Source: Planococcus circulans (lineage in GTDB: Bacteria; Bacillota; Bacilli; Bacillales_A; Planococcaceae). Taken from it: a stretch of DNA of 64,000 bases. The translations under genes were made by a program, and so were the position numbers. The notes beneath the pieces are model-generated. The model was not told where the DNA came from and did not search any database. It saw only the letters and a program-made list of their open reading frames with translations. The stretch lies in NCBI RefSeq assembly GCF_020023385.1, contig NZ_JAIQCL010000010.1:56046-120045 (forward strand), in the 5' to 3' direction. Of the stretch, positions 34,727 through 43,256 are shown piece by piece (position 1 is the first letter of the stretch; each line of letters begins with the position of its first letter).

Positions 34727-35644
34727 ATGACAGATTCTAAAAAAGGTGTTTTGGTCATTATTTTAACTTATACATTATGGGGATTCATGCCGATTTTCTG
34801 GAAACAGATCGACCATGTTCCGGCGGATGAAATCCTGGCAGGTCGAATCATTTGGTCGTTCTTGATGACACTCGGTTTTATTCTTCTGCTGAATGGCGGT
34901 CGCCAACTTTGGCTGGATCTGAAAATGTTGTGGACATCCAAGAAAAAATTCTTCTTATTAATGCTGGCATCGTTCCTGATTTCTGCCAATTGGTTTCTAT
35001 ACGTTTATGCGGTTTCCCATGACCGGATTGTCGAGACCAGTTTGGGCTATTACATCAACCCGTTGATTTCCATGTTATTGGGCGCCCTGTTCCTGAAAGA
35101 AAAATTGTCTCCGGCCATTAAAGTCGCTTTTCTTCTGGCTGCAGCCGGTGTTTTGATCTTAACTTTCTCATTTGGTTCCTTGCCGTGGCTGGCTCTTGGA
35201 ATGGCTTTCAGTTTTGCATTTTATGGTTTGATCAAGAAAACCATAAAATTGGATGCCCTGCGCGGGTTGGCCATCGAAACCCTGTTCGTTTTTCCGATTG
35301 CGATTGCCTACTATGTCTATTTGATGTCGATCGATCGAGTCGCCTTTTTGCAAACGGGACTGACGACGGATGTCCTGTTGATCGCCAGTGGATTGGTTAC
35401 AGCTCTGCCTTTATTGCTGTTTGCCATCGGTGCTCCGTTGATCCCGCTTTACATGATCGGATTCCTTCAATACATCGCTCCTTCCTTGATGCTGCTGATC
35501 GGGGTTTGGATTTACGGAGAGGCTTTTGATGCTGTTGACATGATTTCCTTCTCGTTGATTTGGAGCGCTTTGATTTTGTTCACTTCCTCTAAGTTTATGG
35601 AGGCACGCGGAATTCGAAAAGCAAACCGAAAAATTTCGGTTTAA
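34727..35644 (+). CDS. rarD: EamA family transporter RarD
   Basis: This is an integral membrane protein of 305 residues with about ten hydrophobic helices and the RarD signature KKGVLVIILTYTLWGFMPIF at the N terminus, then FLYVYAVSHDRIVETSLGYYINPL. It belongs to the drug/metabolite transporter superfamily. Substrate is unknown. The ribosome site before the ATG is weak. It is probably monocistronic. Confidence 0.88.
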   Translation: MTDSKKGVLVIILTYTLWGFMPIFWKQIDHVPADEILAGRIIWSFLMTLGFILLLNGGRQLWLDLKMLWTSKKKFFLLMLASFLISANWFLYVYAVSHDRIVETSLGYYINPLISMLLGALFLKEKLSPAIKVAFLLAAAGVLILTFSFGSLPWLALGMAFSFAFYGLIKKTIKLDALRGLAIETLFVFPIAIAYYVYLMSIDRVAFLQTGLTTDVLLIASGLVTALPLLLFAIGAPLIPLYMIGFLQYIAPSLMLLIGVWIYGEAFDAVDMISFSLIWSALILFTSSKFMEARGIRKANRKISV

Positions 35645-35720
35645 ATTTCCTTTTCCAGTGAAACATTTGCCAGTGTTTCCCGTATAGTAAGAGGTAGAAA
35701 CTAAGGAGGGAATTGCATAA

Positions 35721-36734
35721 ATGAATACGAAACGATGGATCGCTTTAGTGGTGGCCGCAGCCGTATTAGGAATCTCATTGGTCATCAACTCAGCCTTCGC
35801 TTTTCTTCAAAGCGGATTTGGCGAAGGTGTCGATGAGTTGATGGCGACCACGCAATCAAGTATCTCGGAAGTTGTCCTAGAAGATGGAGATTTTGATAAC
35901 CGTGTAGCCGTTTTGAATGTTGACGGCGTCATTCAAGATACGGGAGAGGCGTCGCCTCTGTTCGGAGCAGCGGGCTATAATCACTCTTTCTTTATGGAAC
36001 AATTGGAAAACGTCAAGGAAGATCCCACCGTTAAAGCTGTAGTGCTTACCGTAAATTCCCCGGGCGGCGGAGTTGTTGAGTCAGCGGAGATTTACGACAA
36101 GATCACGGAAATCCAGGAAGAAACGGAAAAACCGTTCTACGTTTCAATGGGAGCGACAGCTGCATCGGGCGGTTATTACATTGCTGCACCCGCAGAAAAG
36201 ATTTTTGTGAATGAAGAAACCTTGACCGGTTCGATCGGTGTCATCATGCAGAGCGTCAACTATGGTGAACTGGCAGAACGTTATGGTGTGGATTTTGTGA
36301 CCATCAAATCGGGTCCGTACAAAGATATCATGAGTGCAACGCGTGACATGACAGAGGATGAACGTGCACTTCTACAAGAAATGCTGGATGATTCGTATGA
36401 ATCATTCGTTGATGTGATCGAAGAAGGCAGAGGTATGACTGAGGATGAAGTCAGAGCTGTTGCTGACGGGCGTGTCATGAATGGCCGCCAGGCAGTAGAA
36501 GTAAACTTAGCAGATGATTTTGGTTTTGAAGAAGATGTCATTGAACAAGTAAAAGCTGATTTTGACCTGGGCAATGCGGAAGTGTTCCAATATGGTGCTT
36601 CAGAAGGATGGGGCTCCCTGTTGTCGATGAAAATGAATTCGTTCTTCGGCAATGATATTGAAACGCAGATGATCACGAAAATGCTCACTGAATACAGTTC
36701 TCCTCGTATGATGTATCTATACGGTGATAAATAA
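35721..36734 (+). CDS. sppA: Signal peptide peptidase SppA
   Basis: SppA is a membrane-anchored serine protease that degrades cleaved signal peptides. The 337 residues have one N-terminal transmembrane helix (about 7-28) and a ClpP-like domain; the catalytic Ser is in ATAASGGYYIAAPA and the Lys in IKSGPYKDIMSA, forming a Ser-Lys dyad. NSPGGGVVES provides the oxyanion loop. AAGGAGG precedes the ATG. It is followed after 9 bp by yteJ, as in Bacillus. Confidence 0.95.
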   Translation: MNTKRWIALVVAAAVLGISLVINSAFAFLQSGFGEGVDELMATTQSSISEVVLEDGDFDNRVAVLNVDGVIQDTGEASPLFGAAGYNHSFFMEQLENVKEDPTVKAVVLTVNSPGGGVVESAEIYDKITEIQEETEKPFYVSMGATAASGGYYIAAPAEKIFVNEETLTGSIGVIMQSVNYGELAERYGVDFVTIKSGPYKDIMSATRDMTEDERALLQEMLDDSYESFVDVIEEGRGMTEDEVRAVADGRVMNGRQAVEVNLADDFGFEEDVIEQVKADFDLGNAEVFQYGASEGWGSLLSMKMNSFFGNDIETQMITKMLTEYSSPRMMYLYGDK

Positions 36735-36743
36735 GGAGGGACC

Positions 36744-37325
36744 ATGATGACTGACCACGAAACGAATGAAACAGCAGCAGAAGTGAAAGTCGACAGACAG
36801 CGTCCTGAAACACCGAGCTACGAGGAAGTTCTCTTTTACGAACGGAAACCAGCAGGGTTTTGGGTGCGTTTCTGGGCCTATTTGATCGACCTGTTGGTTG
36901 TTACGGCTCTCACTTCGATATTGGTTAAACCGGTATTCGCTTTAGTCGGACTGGAGACGAGCGGTGTTCCTTGGTATGCCCCATATGCCATTCTTTCCGC
37001 CCTCATCTTCTATGGCTACTTTGTCCTGATGACCAAATTCTTCAGACAAACTGTCGGCAAGATGATAATGGGCATCCGTGTGGTATCCTTGAAGACTGAT
37101 GATTTGTCATGGATGACGCTCCTGTTCCGCGAGTGGATCGGCCGCTTTATTTCAGTGACCATCTGGCCGCTCTACTGGATTGTCGGATTTACTCCGTTAA
37201 AACAGGGCGTCCATGATTACATCGCGGACACAACAGTAGTCCACGAAGAATCTTTCAGAAAAAATAAGCTGTTGCAGAAAAAAACCCCGGATGGGTCTGG
37301 GTTGCATGAGACCAGCGCGTTTTAG
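36744..37325 (+). CDS. yteJ: RDD family membrane protein YteJ
   Basis: This membrane protein of 193 residues has the RDD domain: GFWVRFWAYLIDLLVV at helix 1, RQTVGKMIMGIRVV before the last helices and a late HDYIADTTVV segment. About four helices are visible, with a hydrophilic N terminus of 40 residues. It overlaps functionally with sppA in a two-gene operon; in Bacillus YteJ is reported to modulate SppA. AAGGAGGG precedes the ATG pair. Confidence 0.92.
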   Translation: MMTDHETNETAAEVKVDRQRPETPSYEEVLFYERKPAGFWVRFWAYLIDLLVVTALTSILVKPVFALVGLETSGVPWYAPYAILSALIFYGYFVLMTKFFRQTVGKMIMGIRVVSLKTDDLSWMTLLFREWIGRFISVTIWPLYWIVGFTPLKQGVHDYIADTTVVHEESFRKNKLLQKKTPDGSGLHETSAF

Positions 37326-37360
37326 TATGATGGGGATATGATGAAAGGGAGGCGTTTGGA

Positions 37361-37867
37361 TTGGTACAAATTACATTCAAGAAAAACCCTGTTACCTTGC
37401 CCAATAAAGAAGTGAAGGTTGGAGATCAGGCTCCTGGATTTACGGTTTTATCCAACGACTTAAAACCGGTCACATTGCAGGATACAGCTGGGAAAATCAG
37501 GTTGGTCAGCGTGGTTCCTTCATTGGACACCGGCGTCTGCTCGGACCAAACAAAGCGTTTCAGTGATGAAGCCGCTTCGTTGGGCGACAATGTAGAGGTG
37601 TTGGCTGTTTCAGCCGATTTGCCGTTTGCGCAAAAGCGCTGGACGGAAATCAACAAAGTCGATGCAATCACCACGTTGTCGGATCATCGGGATTTGTCAT
37701 TCGGTGAAGCTTACGGTGTGACGATGCAAGAGCTCCGGCTGCTTGCCCGATCGATTTTTGTCATTGATGAAAACGACAAAATCACCTACGTCGAATATGT
37801 TCTTGAAGGTACGGACCACCCCGATTATGAAAAAGCATTGAACGCAGTAAGAGAATTAACAAACTAA
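37361..37867 (+). CDS. tpx: Thiol peroxidase Tpx
   Basis: Tpx reduces alkyl hydroperoxides and hydrogen peroxide with thioredoxin. The 168 residues have the peroxidatic Cys in PSLDTGVCSDQT near residue 60; the usual resolving-Cys position in ITTLSDHRDLSFG has Ser-Asp rather than Cys, so resolution may use another thiol. The start is TTG, fixed by AAGGGAGG 8 nt upstream and the VQITFKKNPVTL N terminus. It is followed by ytxK, as in Bacillus. Confidence 0.93.
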   Translation: MVQITFKKNPVTLPNKEVKVGDQAPGFTVLSNDLKPVTLQDTAGKIRLVSVVPSLDTGVCSDQTKRFSDEAASLGDNVEVLAVSADLPFAQKRWTEINKVDAITTLSDHRDLSFGEAYGVTMQELRLLARSIFVIDENDKITYVEYVLEGTDHPDYEKALNAVRELTN

Positions 37868-37872
37868 TACAA

Positions 37873-37898
37873 GAAACCCACTCTCCTGAGTGGGTTTC
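37873..37898 (+). terminator. Hairpin after tpx
   Basis: GAAACCCACTC (37873-37883) pairs with GAGTGGGTTTC (37888-37898). The following T tract is broken, so termination may be partial, allowing ytxK readthrough. Confidence 0.65.
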
Positions 37899-37919
37899 CT
37901 TATTGAGGACGGCGAAAGT

Positions 37920-38843
37920 ATGAATTCTGCAATGGAAAAGACCTTTTATTTTATTGATAACCACACGACAAAAATCCAAAAAGAGCAGGAAAACGCGTAT
38001 TTGGAAAGTCTGTTGACGACAACTGAGAATTGGCTGGATGGCATCATCAAGCCGGAAGCAGGGGCCAGCAAGGAAGATATTCGAAAAGCGCTTCAGCTGG
38101 CTGTACTGAAAGGCATGAAAGAGCATATTCAACCGCATCACCAAATGACACCGGACGCACTTGGGCTTTTGGTCGGCTACCTGGTGGAGTTGTTCGTGAA
38201 AAAAGAGCAAGCCGTCATTCTGGATCCGGCTGTCGGAACCGGCAACCTGTTGCTTACGGTCATGAATTATCTGGATGGCCGTTTGACAGGTGCAGGGGTG
38301 GAACTGGATGATCTGCTGATCCGTCTGGCTTCAAATGCCGGCAATCTCGTGGAACAGCCCGTCACTTTTTATCTGCAGGACGCCTTGCAGCCTTTATTGA
38401 TCGATCCGGTGGACGTGGTGGTTTCAGATTTGCCTGTAGGTTACTATCCTGATGAGGAGACAGCTGCCACTTACGAATTGAAGGCAGATGAAGGCATGTC
38501 TTTTGCCCATCATCTGTTTATCGAGCAATCGCTGAAGCATACGGCTGAAGGCGGTTACCTGTTTTTCATCGTCCCGAAAGCTTTGTTTGAATCTGCCCAG
38601 GCGAGCCAATTGCACAGCTTTTTGAAAAAGCATGCCCATATCCAATCTGTGATGGAATTGCCGGAAAGCCTGTTCAAGAACTCAGCTCACGCAAAAGGGA
38701 TCCTGGTCCTGCAGAAAAAGCAGGAAGGCCTCAAAGCACCGAAAGAAGTCTTATTGGCGCGCGTTCCGAATATGTCGAAGCCGGAATCCATGTCTAAGTT
38801 CTTTTCTCAAGTGACGGGTTGGTTTAAAGAAAACAAAGAATAG
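37920..38843 (+). CDS. ytxK: Class I SAM-dependent methyltransferase YtxK
   Basis: This cytoplasmic protein of about 307 residues resembles the N6-adenine methyltransferase part of type I restriction systems. The SAM site VILDPAVGTGNLLLTVMN and the catalytic motif VVVSDLPVGYYPDEE (an NPPY variant) are visible, but no restriction or specificity subunit is near. An upstream in-frame GTG at 37890 lies in the tpx terminator, so ATG 37920 is preferred. In Bacillus ackA follows ytxK; here it does not. Substrate is unknown. Confidence 0.88.
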   Translation: MNSAMEKTFYFIDNHTTKIQKEQENAYLESLLTTTENWLDGIIKPEAGASKEDIRKALQLAVLKGMKEHIQPHHQMTPDALGLLVGYLVELFVKKEQAVILDPAVGTGNLLLTVMNYLDGRLTGAGVELDDLLIRLASNAGNLVEQPVTFYLQDALQPLLIDPVDVVVSDLPVGYYPDEETAATYELKADEGMSFAHHLFIEQSLKHTAEGGYLFFIVPKALFESAQASQLHSFLKKHAHIQSVMELPESLFKNSAHAKGILVLQKKQEGLKAPKEVLLARVPNMSKPESMSKFFSQVTGWFKENKE

Positions 38844-38856
38844 ACGGGTTGATTTA

Positions 38857-38865
38857 TGCTATAAT
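38857..38865 (+). promoter_or_regulatory. Extended -10 promoter before a small gene
   Basis: TGCTATAAT is a perfect extended -10 element 51 bp before the ATG at 38917. Confidence 0.55.
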
Positions 38866-38916
38866 TGAGCTAAAACATCCATAGGTACTATTTTTTGATG
38901 AAAAGAGGAATGCGCA

Positions 38917-39102
38917 ATGACCGAGTCAAACGAAGCACCGAAAAAAGTCAGTTTGCAGGAAGCTGTAAAACGTCAATTGGAAGCCAAGAAAAATCAAGCT
39001 TCAGATAAACAGTCTGGGGGCAATGGTTCACTGTCAACTAAAAAGATGAAGAGCCAGCAAACCAAGAAAGTCAGCAATAACCGCCGGAAAATGGGAACAT
39101 AA
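38917..39102 (+). CDS. Small basic protein of unknown function (61 aa)
   Basis: This is a short Lys/Gln/Ser-rich protein with no membrane segment or cysteine. AGAGGA lies before the ATG, an extended -10 promoter lies upstream and a terminator downstream, so it looks like a real monocistronic gene. The N-terminal third (VSLQEAVKRQLEAKK) could form one helix; the rest looks disordered. No family is recognised; nucleic-acid binding is possible from charge only. Confidence 0.7.
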   Translation: MTESNEAPKKVSLQEAVKRQLEAKKNQASDKQSGGNGSLSTKKMKSQQTKKVSNNRRKMGT

Positions 39103-39133
39103 CGAACTACAGCCCATACAAAGTGGTTGGCGA

Positions 39134-39166
39134 AAAGGCAGGGAGATTCATCCCCTGCCTTTTTTC
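39134..39166 (+). terminator. Terminator of the 61-aa gene
   Basis: AAGGCAGGG and CCCTGCCTT form a 9-bp stem followed by six T. Confidence 0.85.
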
Positions 39167-39254
39167 TTTGCGTAAAAAAGAGTGGAATTTTTTTAGGCTA
39201 TTTGTATAATGGGGTTAATTGAGTACTCAAAACTTAAAAGGGAGAATGAACGAT

Positions 39255-40112
39255 ATGCATGCAAATCAGAAAGGTGCGTATGACTCGACCATTTTTCAAG
39301 CCGATTGTGCAAATTGTTTTGGTCTTTGCTGTGTGGCGCTGGCGTTTTCAGCTTCTGCCGATTTTCCTGTAGACAAAGCGGGAGGAGTTCCCTGCAGAAA
39401 CCTGAATGAGGATTTCCGTTGCAGTATCCATCGAAATTTAAGGCTCTCGGGCTACAGCGGTTGTACAGTATTCGATTGCCTCGGAGCAGGACAAAAAGTT
39501 TCGCAGCAAACATTCGGCGGCATCAGTTGGAGAGGTGATCCGGAGTCAGCCCAAAAGATGTTCCAGCTCTTGCCGGTCATGCAGCAATTGCAGGAAATGC
39601 TGCTGTATTTGACACAGGCGATAGAACGCTGTGAAAACCTGGAATTGCAGAATGCGCTGCTTAAAAGCAGGGATGCGGTTGATGAACTGACGTTTGCATC
39701 AGCAGAAGAATTAGTGGCTGTGGATTTGCCTGAGTACCGCATGGATATCAATCACTTGCTGAGTCAGGTCAGCGAAGAAGTCCGGCTTGCGTCCGGACGC
39801 TTCAACAAAAGGAATAACCGCAAAAAAGGACCGCATTACCAGGGAGCGGATTTGATTGGGGCAAAATTTCAAAGGAGAAATCTGAAAGGCTCGACATTCA
39901 GAGGCGCTTACCTGATCGGAGCGGATTTTAAAAATGCAGATATGAGGAACTCGGATTTCATCGGAGCGGATATGCGGGGAGCCGATTTGTCTGGAGCCGA
40001 TTTGACAGGCAGTATCTATTTAACTCAAATGCAAGTGAATTCCGCAAAAGGAGATGACCAGACGAAGGTTCCTGCTTTACTGTCGAAGCCGGCTCATTGG
40101 AAAGCGGGATAA
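39255..40112 (+). CDS. Cys-cluster plus pentapeptide-repeat protein
   Basis: This protein of about 285 residues has an unusual two-part layout. Residues 15-75 hold a cysteine cluster (DCANCFGLCC, then GVPC, DFRC, SGCTVFDC) that looks like a metal or Fe-S site. A helical middle follows, and residues 205-260 are pentapeptide repeats of the A(D/N)LxG type (GADLIGAKF, GADMRGADLSGADLTG). AAAAGGGAG favours ATG 39255 over 39246. Such fusions are annotated as pentapeptide-repeat proteins; function is unknown. Confidence 0.82.
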   Translation: MHANQKGAYDSTIFQADCANCFGLCCVALAFSASADFPVDKAGGVPCRNLNEDFRCSIHRNLRLSGYSGCTVFDCLGAGQKVSQQTFGGISWRGDPESAQKMFQLLPVMQQLQEMLLYLTQAIERCENLELQNALLKSRDAVDELTFASAEELVAVDLPEYRMDINHLLSQVSEEVRLASGRFNKRNNRKKGPHYQGADLIGAKFQRRNLKGSTFRGAYLIGADFKNADMRNSDFIGADMRGADLSGADLTGSIYLTQMQVNSAKGDDQTKVPALLSKPAHWKAG

Positions 40113-40154
40113 CGATCCAAACGGTGACATGAACTGTCTGTGAGGAGGGCTCTG

Positions 40155-40421
40155 ATGTATGCAGGATTCTGGCTTCGCCTTAAGGCTTTTGCTGTTGATT
40201 ATCTGCTGATTTTTGGGTATCTGCTGTTGGTGATGATTGTTTCGCTGTTTTTGATTCCGTCACTTGAGGAATTGTTTCAAGCTTCTCGGCCCATCGCTCA
40301 GCTGACGGGATTCCTGTTGGTCACTTTTCCGGTGTCGCTGTATTTCATCTTGACGAAAAACAAACAATCACTTTATGACCGGTTAGCAAAATCCCAGATG
40401 GTGAAATCAAATTTTTCTTGA
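40155..40421 (+). CDS. Short RDD-like membrane protein (88 aa)
   Basis: This small membrane protein shows the RDD opening GFWLRLKAFAVDYLLIFGYLL, a second hydrophobic helix near residue 55 and the closing SLYDRLAKSQMV motif, but lacks the usual GQTLGK loop between them. It is therefore a shortened RDD protein, with two or three helices. GAGGAGGG (40142-40149) supports ATG 40155. It follows the pentapeptide gene by 42 bp, possibly in one operon. Function is unknown. Confidence 0.75.
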   Translation: MYAGFWLRLKAFAVDYLLIFGYLLLVMIVSLFLIPSLEELFQASRPIAQLTGFLLVTFPVSLYFILTKNKQSLYDRLAKSQMVKSNFS

Positions 40422-40427
40422 AAAGTA

Positions 40428-40455
40428 TTGACTTGTGGGAGGGAACTGGTAGAAT
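40428..40455 (+). promoter_or_regulatory. Strong SigA promoter before the NhaC-type T-box
   Basis: TTGACT (40428-40433), a 16-bp spacer and TGGTAGAAT (extended -10, TAGAAT 40450-40455) give an excellent promoter just after the RDD-like gene. Confidence 0.8.
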
Positions 40456-40479
40456 CTATTTCAATATACTTTTAAAAAC

Positions 40480-40746
40480 GATTAGGCAAGTGAGTTTTTA
40501 AAAAACGATTTTCCAGCTATTTAGTTCATATATAATTCGATCGATGATTTAGTAGGCAATTTGTGCGCAGCAGCAAGAGACTGGATGGCAGGTGTGAATT
40601 CAGGCAGCAAATTGGATGAAATACACCATCAGTTTGATCGTCACGTAAAGAAGTGGATGTTTTGTTCAGTCGAAGCATCAAATTGGGTGGTAACGCGGAG
40701 AAAACCTTCGTCCCTTTATGGGGATGGGCGGTTTTCTCTTTTTTTA
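40480..40746 (+). promoter_or_regulatory. T-box riboswitch, apparent tyrosine specifier, of the NhaC-type carrier
   Basis: The T-box core GGGTGGTAACGCGG (40685-40698) is clear, with TGGT for the tRNA acceptor end. A stem I-like segment AGAGACTGGATGGCAGGTGTG is followed by a specifier loop GAAATACACC (near 40620), read as TAC followed by A, a tyrosine codon; ATA is the less likely alternative frame. GAGAAAACC (40698-40706) and GGTTTTCTC (40730-40738) plus T8 form the terminator. Confidence 0.88.
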
Positions 40747-40769
40747 TAGATAGAAAAGGAGAGATTGTC

Positions 40770-42155
40770 ATGCACAACATCAAATCAGTCATCACGCCAA
40801 GGTTTTCAGAAGCCATCCTTCTAACTGGCATTATCTTTCTAATGATCAGTGTCAGCATCATCAAATATGAATCGGTTCCGCATATCCCCATCCTGATTTC
40901 GATTCTGCTGCTGTTCGGCTATGGTTTATCGAAAAAAGTCTCGTACCGTACGCTGGAAAAAGGACTGGTGGAAGGAGCAGGAGCAGGCATGAGCGCTGTT
41001 TTCCTGTTTTTCTTCATCGGAATCCTGATCAGCAGCTGGATGATCAGCGGCACCATTCCAACGTTGATCTTTACAGGATTCACACTGATTTCCATGACCT
41101 TCTTCTATGCGATCGTCTTCATCGTGACCTCGTTGATCGGTTTGTCCATCGGCAGTTCCCTGACGACTGTCGCAACGATTGGTGTAGCCTTTATCGGCAT
41201 GGCGACAGCGATGGATCTATCGCTTGCCATCACGGCAGGTGCGATTGTTTCCGGTGCTTTCTTTGGAGATAAAATGTCGCCGTTGTCGGATACAACAAAT
41301 TTATCTTCGACGATTGTCGGAGTGGACCTGTTCGAACATATCCGTAATATGGGGTGGACGACGATTCCCGCTTTTGTGATCACCTTGATCTTGTTTGCTT
41401 TTCTGTCACCTGAAACTGGAGGTGCCAGTGTCCAGGACGTAGCCATCTTTAAGGAAGGGCTCTTGGCCACTGGGATGATTCATTGGTATACGATCATTCC
41501 GCTTGTTGTGCTGATCTTCTTGACGCTTATGAAAATACCGGCTTTGATGACGCTGGCCTTGAGCTCGGCGTCGGCAATCCTTATTTCTTTTTTTCATCAG
41601 ACTTCTACAGCTTCTGAACTTTTTACAGTTCTGTTCAGTGGATACGCATCAACCACCGGCATAGCGGAAATCGATTCCCTCCTGTCCCGTGGCGGAATGG
41701 AAAGCATGATGTTCACCGTAGCTTTAGTGCTGCTGGCGCTCAGCATGGGCGGTTTGCTGTTTACGCTGGGGATCGTCCAGTGTTTGTTGGCCAAAGTGGA
41801 AAGTTTGCTGAAAAAAGTATCGTCTGTCATCGCTGCTTCTGCCTTGACGGCAATCGGTATCAATATTCTGATCGGTGAGCAATACCTGTCGATTCTGCTG
41901 ACAGGGCAGGCCTTTAAAGAACCTTATGACAAAGTGGGGCTGGCCGGTAAAAACTTGAGCCGTGTCATGGAAGACGCCGGCACCGTGGTCAATCCGCTTG
42001 TCCCATGGAGTGTTTGCGGAATTTTCATTACAGGAGTCATCGGCGTTTCGACGCTCGACTATCTGCCGTTCGCATTCTTTTGCCTGCTGTCGCCGATACT
42101 GACAGTGTTGTTCGGATTTACCGGTAAAACCTTGACTTATAAGCAGGTAAAATAA
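40770..42155 (+). CDS. NhaC-type antiporter family carrier, predicted tyrosine transporter
   Basis: This is an integral membrane protein of about 461 residues with some eleven to twelve hydrophobic helices and NhaC family motifs (GAIVSGAFFGDKMSPLSDTTN, AGKNLSRVMEDAGTVVNPLVPWSVCG). AAAGGAGAG precedes ATG 40770; the frame extends upstream only through the T-box. The family is usually called Na+/H+ or malate/lactate antiporter, but control by a tyrosine-type T-box argues for amino acid (tyrosine) uptake. NhaC-like carriers behind Tyr T-boxes have been predicted before in Bacilli. Confidence 0.85.
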   Translation: MHNIKSVITPRFSEAILLTGIIFLMISVSIIKYESVPHIPILISILLLFGYGLSKKVSYRTLEKGLVEGAGAGMSAVFLFFFIGILISSWMISGTIPTLIFTGFTLISMTFFYAIVFIVTSLIGLSIGSSLTTVATIGVAFIGMATAMDLSLAITAGAIVSGAFFGDKMSPLSDTTNLSSTIVGVDLFEHIRNMGWTTIPAFVITLILFAFLSPETGGASVQDVAIFKEGLLATGMIHWYTIIPLVVLIFLTLMKIPALMTLALSSASAILISFFHQTSTASELFTVLFSGYASTTGIAEIDSLLSRGGMESMMFTVALVLLALSMGGLLFTLGIVQCLLAKVESLLKKVSSVIAASALTAIGINILIGEQYLSILLTGQAFKEPYDKVGLAGKNLSRVMEDAGTVVNPLVPWSVCGIFITGVIGVSTLDYLPFAFFCLLSPILTVLFGFTGKTLTYKQVK

Positions 42156-42167
42156 AATTTTAAAGCA

Positions 42168-42199
42168 AAAACAGGTGATGCTCATGATCACCTGTTTTT
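42168..42199 (+). terminator. Terminator of the NhaC-type carrier
   Basis: AAAACAGGTGAT (42168-42179) pairs with ATCACCTGTTTT (42187-42198), followed by T. Confidence 0.88.
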
Positions 42200-42395
42200 A
42201 TTTGTGTGAAAAAAATTATTACACATCCCTTTTCCCTTAGCTGCACCGCAAAGACTTGGCTATCGAACTTCGGGAGGGAAAGATCAATAGTCCGGCTTAT
42301 TTAGATAAAGGGTAATTGACAGAAAAGTCGAATAGTATTAAGTATGGAAGACTTTTCGCCATGGAGCGGAAAAAACAGTCGAAGGAGTGGATCAT

Positions 42396-42815
42396 ATGTA
42401 TCGAAAGATTTTAGTGGCCGTAGACGGTTCAGAGAATTCGATGCGGGCAGGCAAACAAGCCGCACAACTGGCGTCTTTGATAAAAGGCGTGGAAGTGACC
42501 GTTCTTTACGTTTCCGATTTCGATGAAGACAGCAATGAAAAATTTCATGACGGGGGCTCGATAGAGTTTGAATTATCCCGGAAGAAAAAAACCCAACCTG
42601 TCAGAGAAGCTTTAGACCGCGAAAAAGTCTTTTACGAAACAAAGGTTATGCATGGGCGGCCGGCGCCGGTCATCATTGAAGTGGCGAACGACGGGAATTT
42701 TGATTTGGTGGTCATCGGCAGCAGAGGGTTGAATCCAATATCTGAAATGGTGTTGGGCAGTGTCAGCCATAAAGTCGTCAATCAGGTCCGTTGCCCAGTG
42801 CTGATCGTCAAATAA
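42396..42815 (+). CDS. Universal stress protein (UspA family)
   Basis: This is a cytoplasmic UspA-fold protein of about 139 residues: KILVAVDGSENSMRA at the N terminus, and the nucleotide-binding VVIGSRGLNPISEMVLGSVSHKVVNQVRCPVLIVK at the C terminus (GSRG then GSVS loops). It probably binds ATP. A GTG at 42387 is in frame, but AAGGAG at 42380-42385 better serves ATG 42396. A perfect TTGACA lies at 42316 without a good -10, so the promoter is unclear. Confidence 0.9.
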   Translation: MYRKILVAVDGSENSMRAGKQAAQLASLIKGVEVTVLYVSDFDEDSNEKFHDGGSIEFELSRKKKTQPVREALDREKVFYETKVMHGRPAPVIIEVANDGNFDLVVIGSRGLNPISEMVLGSVSHKVVNQVRCPVLIVK

Positions 42816-42909
42816 TGACTGCCGGACAACAGCTGGTTCTGGTATACTGGAAAAAAAGACCGGTCTGCCGATTGCTCAATAGAGCATAAGATCTGCTGGA
42901 GGAAAACAA

Positions 42910-43251
42910 ATGAAAACTTTGCCGAATTGTCCTGAGTGCAATTCTGAATATACTTATGAAGATGGCAGTCTGCTGGTGTGTCCGGAATGTGCCCACGAGT
43001 GGAGCCTGATTGCTGACAAGGAAAATACTGAAGAAAAACAGCTTGTCAAAGATGCAAATGGCACGCCTTTGAAGGATGGAGATGCCGTCACTGTCAGCAA
43101 AGACTTGAAAGTCAAAGGCAGTTCCTCGACATTGAAGATCGGCACGAAAGTGAAAAGCATCCGATTGGTTGAAGGCGACCATAACATCGACTGCAAGATT
43201 GATGGCTTTGGCGCAATGAAACTGAAGTCTGAATTTGTCAAAAAAGCGTAG
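42910..43251 (+). CDS. yjdM: Zinc-ribbon PhnA-domain protein YjdM
   Basis: This is a cytoplasmic protein of 113 residues with an N-terminal zinc ribbon (CPECNSEY and CPECAHEW) and the PhnA/YjdM C-terminal domain ([17 protein letters not shown], then [16 protein letters not shown]). The family was once linked to phosphonate use but its members are now called YjdM with no settled role. TGGAGG precedes the ATG. A terminator follows. Confidence 0.93.
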   Translation: MKTLPNCPECNSEYTYEDGSLLVCPECAHEWSLIADKENTEEKQLVKDANGTPLKDGDAVTVSKDLKVKGSSSTLKIGTKVKSIRLVEGDHNIDCKIDGFGAMKLKSEFVKKA

Positions 43252-43256
43252 CATGA

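Noticed and set aside
37920..38843. Restriction-modification system from the YtxK methyltransferase
   Set aside because: No endonuclease or specificity gene is near, and YtxK is a conserved core gene beside tpx.
39255..40112. Qnr/MfpA-type quinolone resistance protein
   Set aside because: Only about ten pentapeptide repeats are present, and most of the protein is a cysteine cluster and a helical linker.
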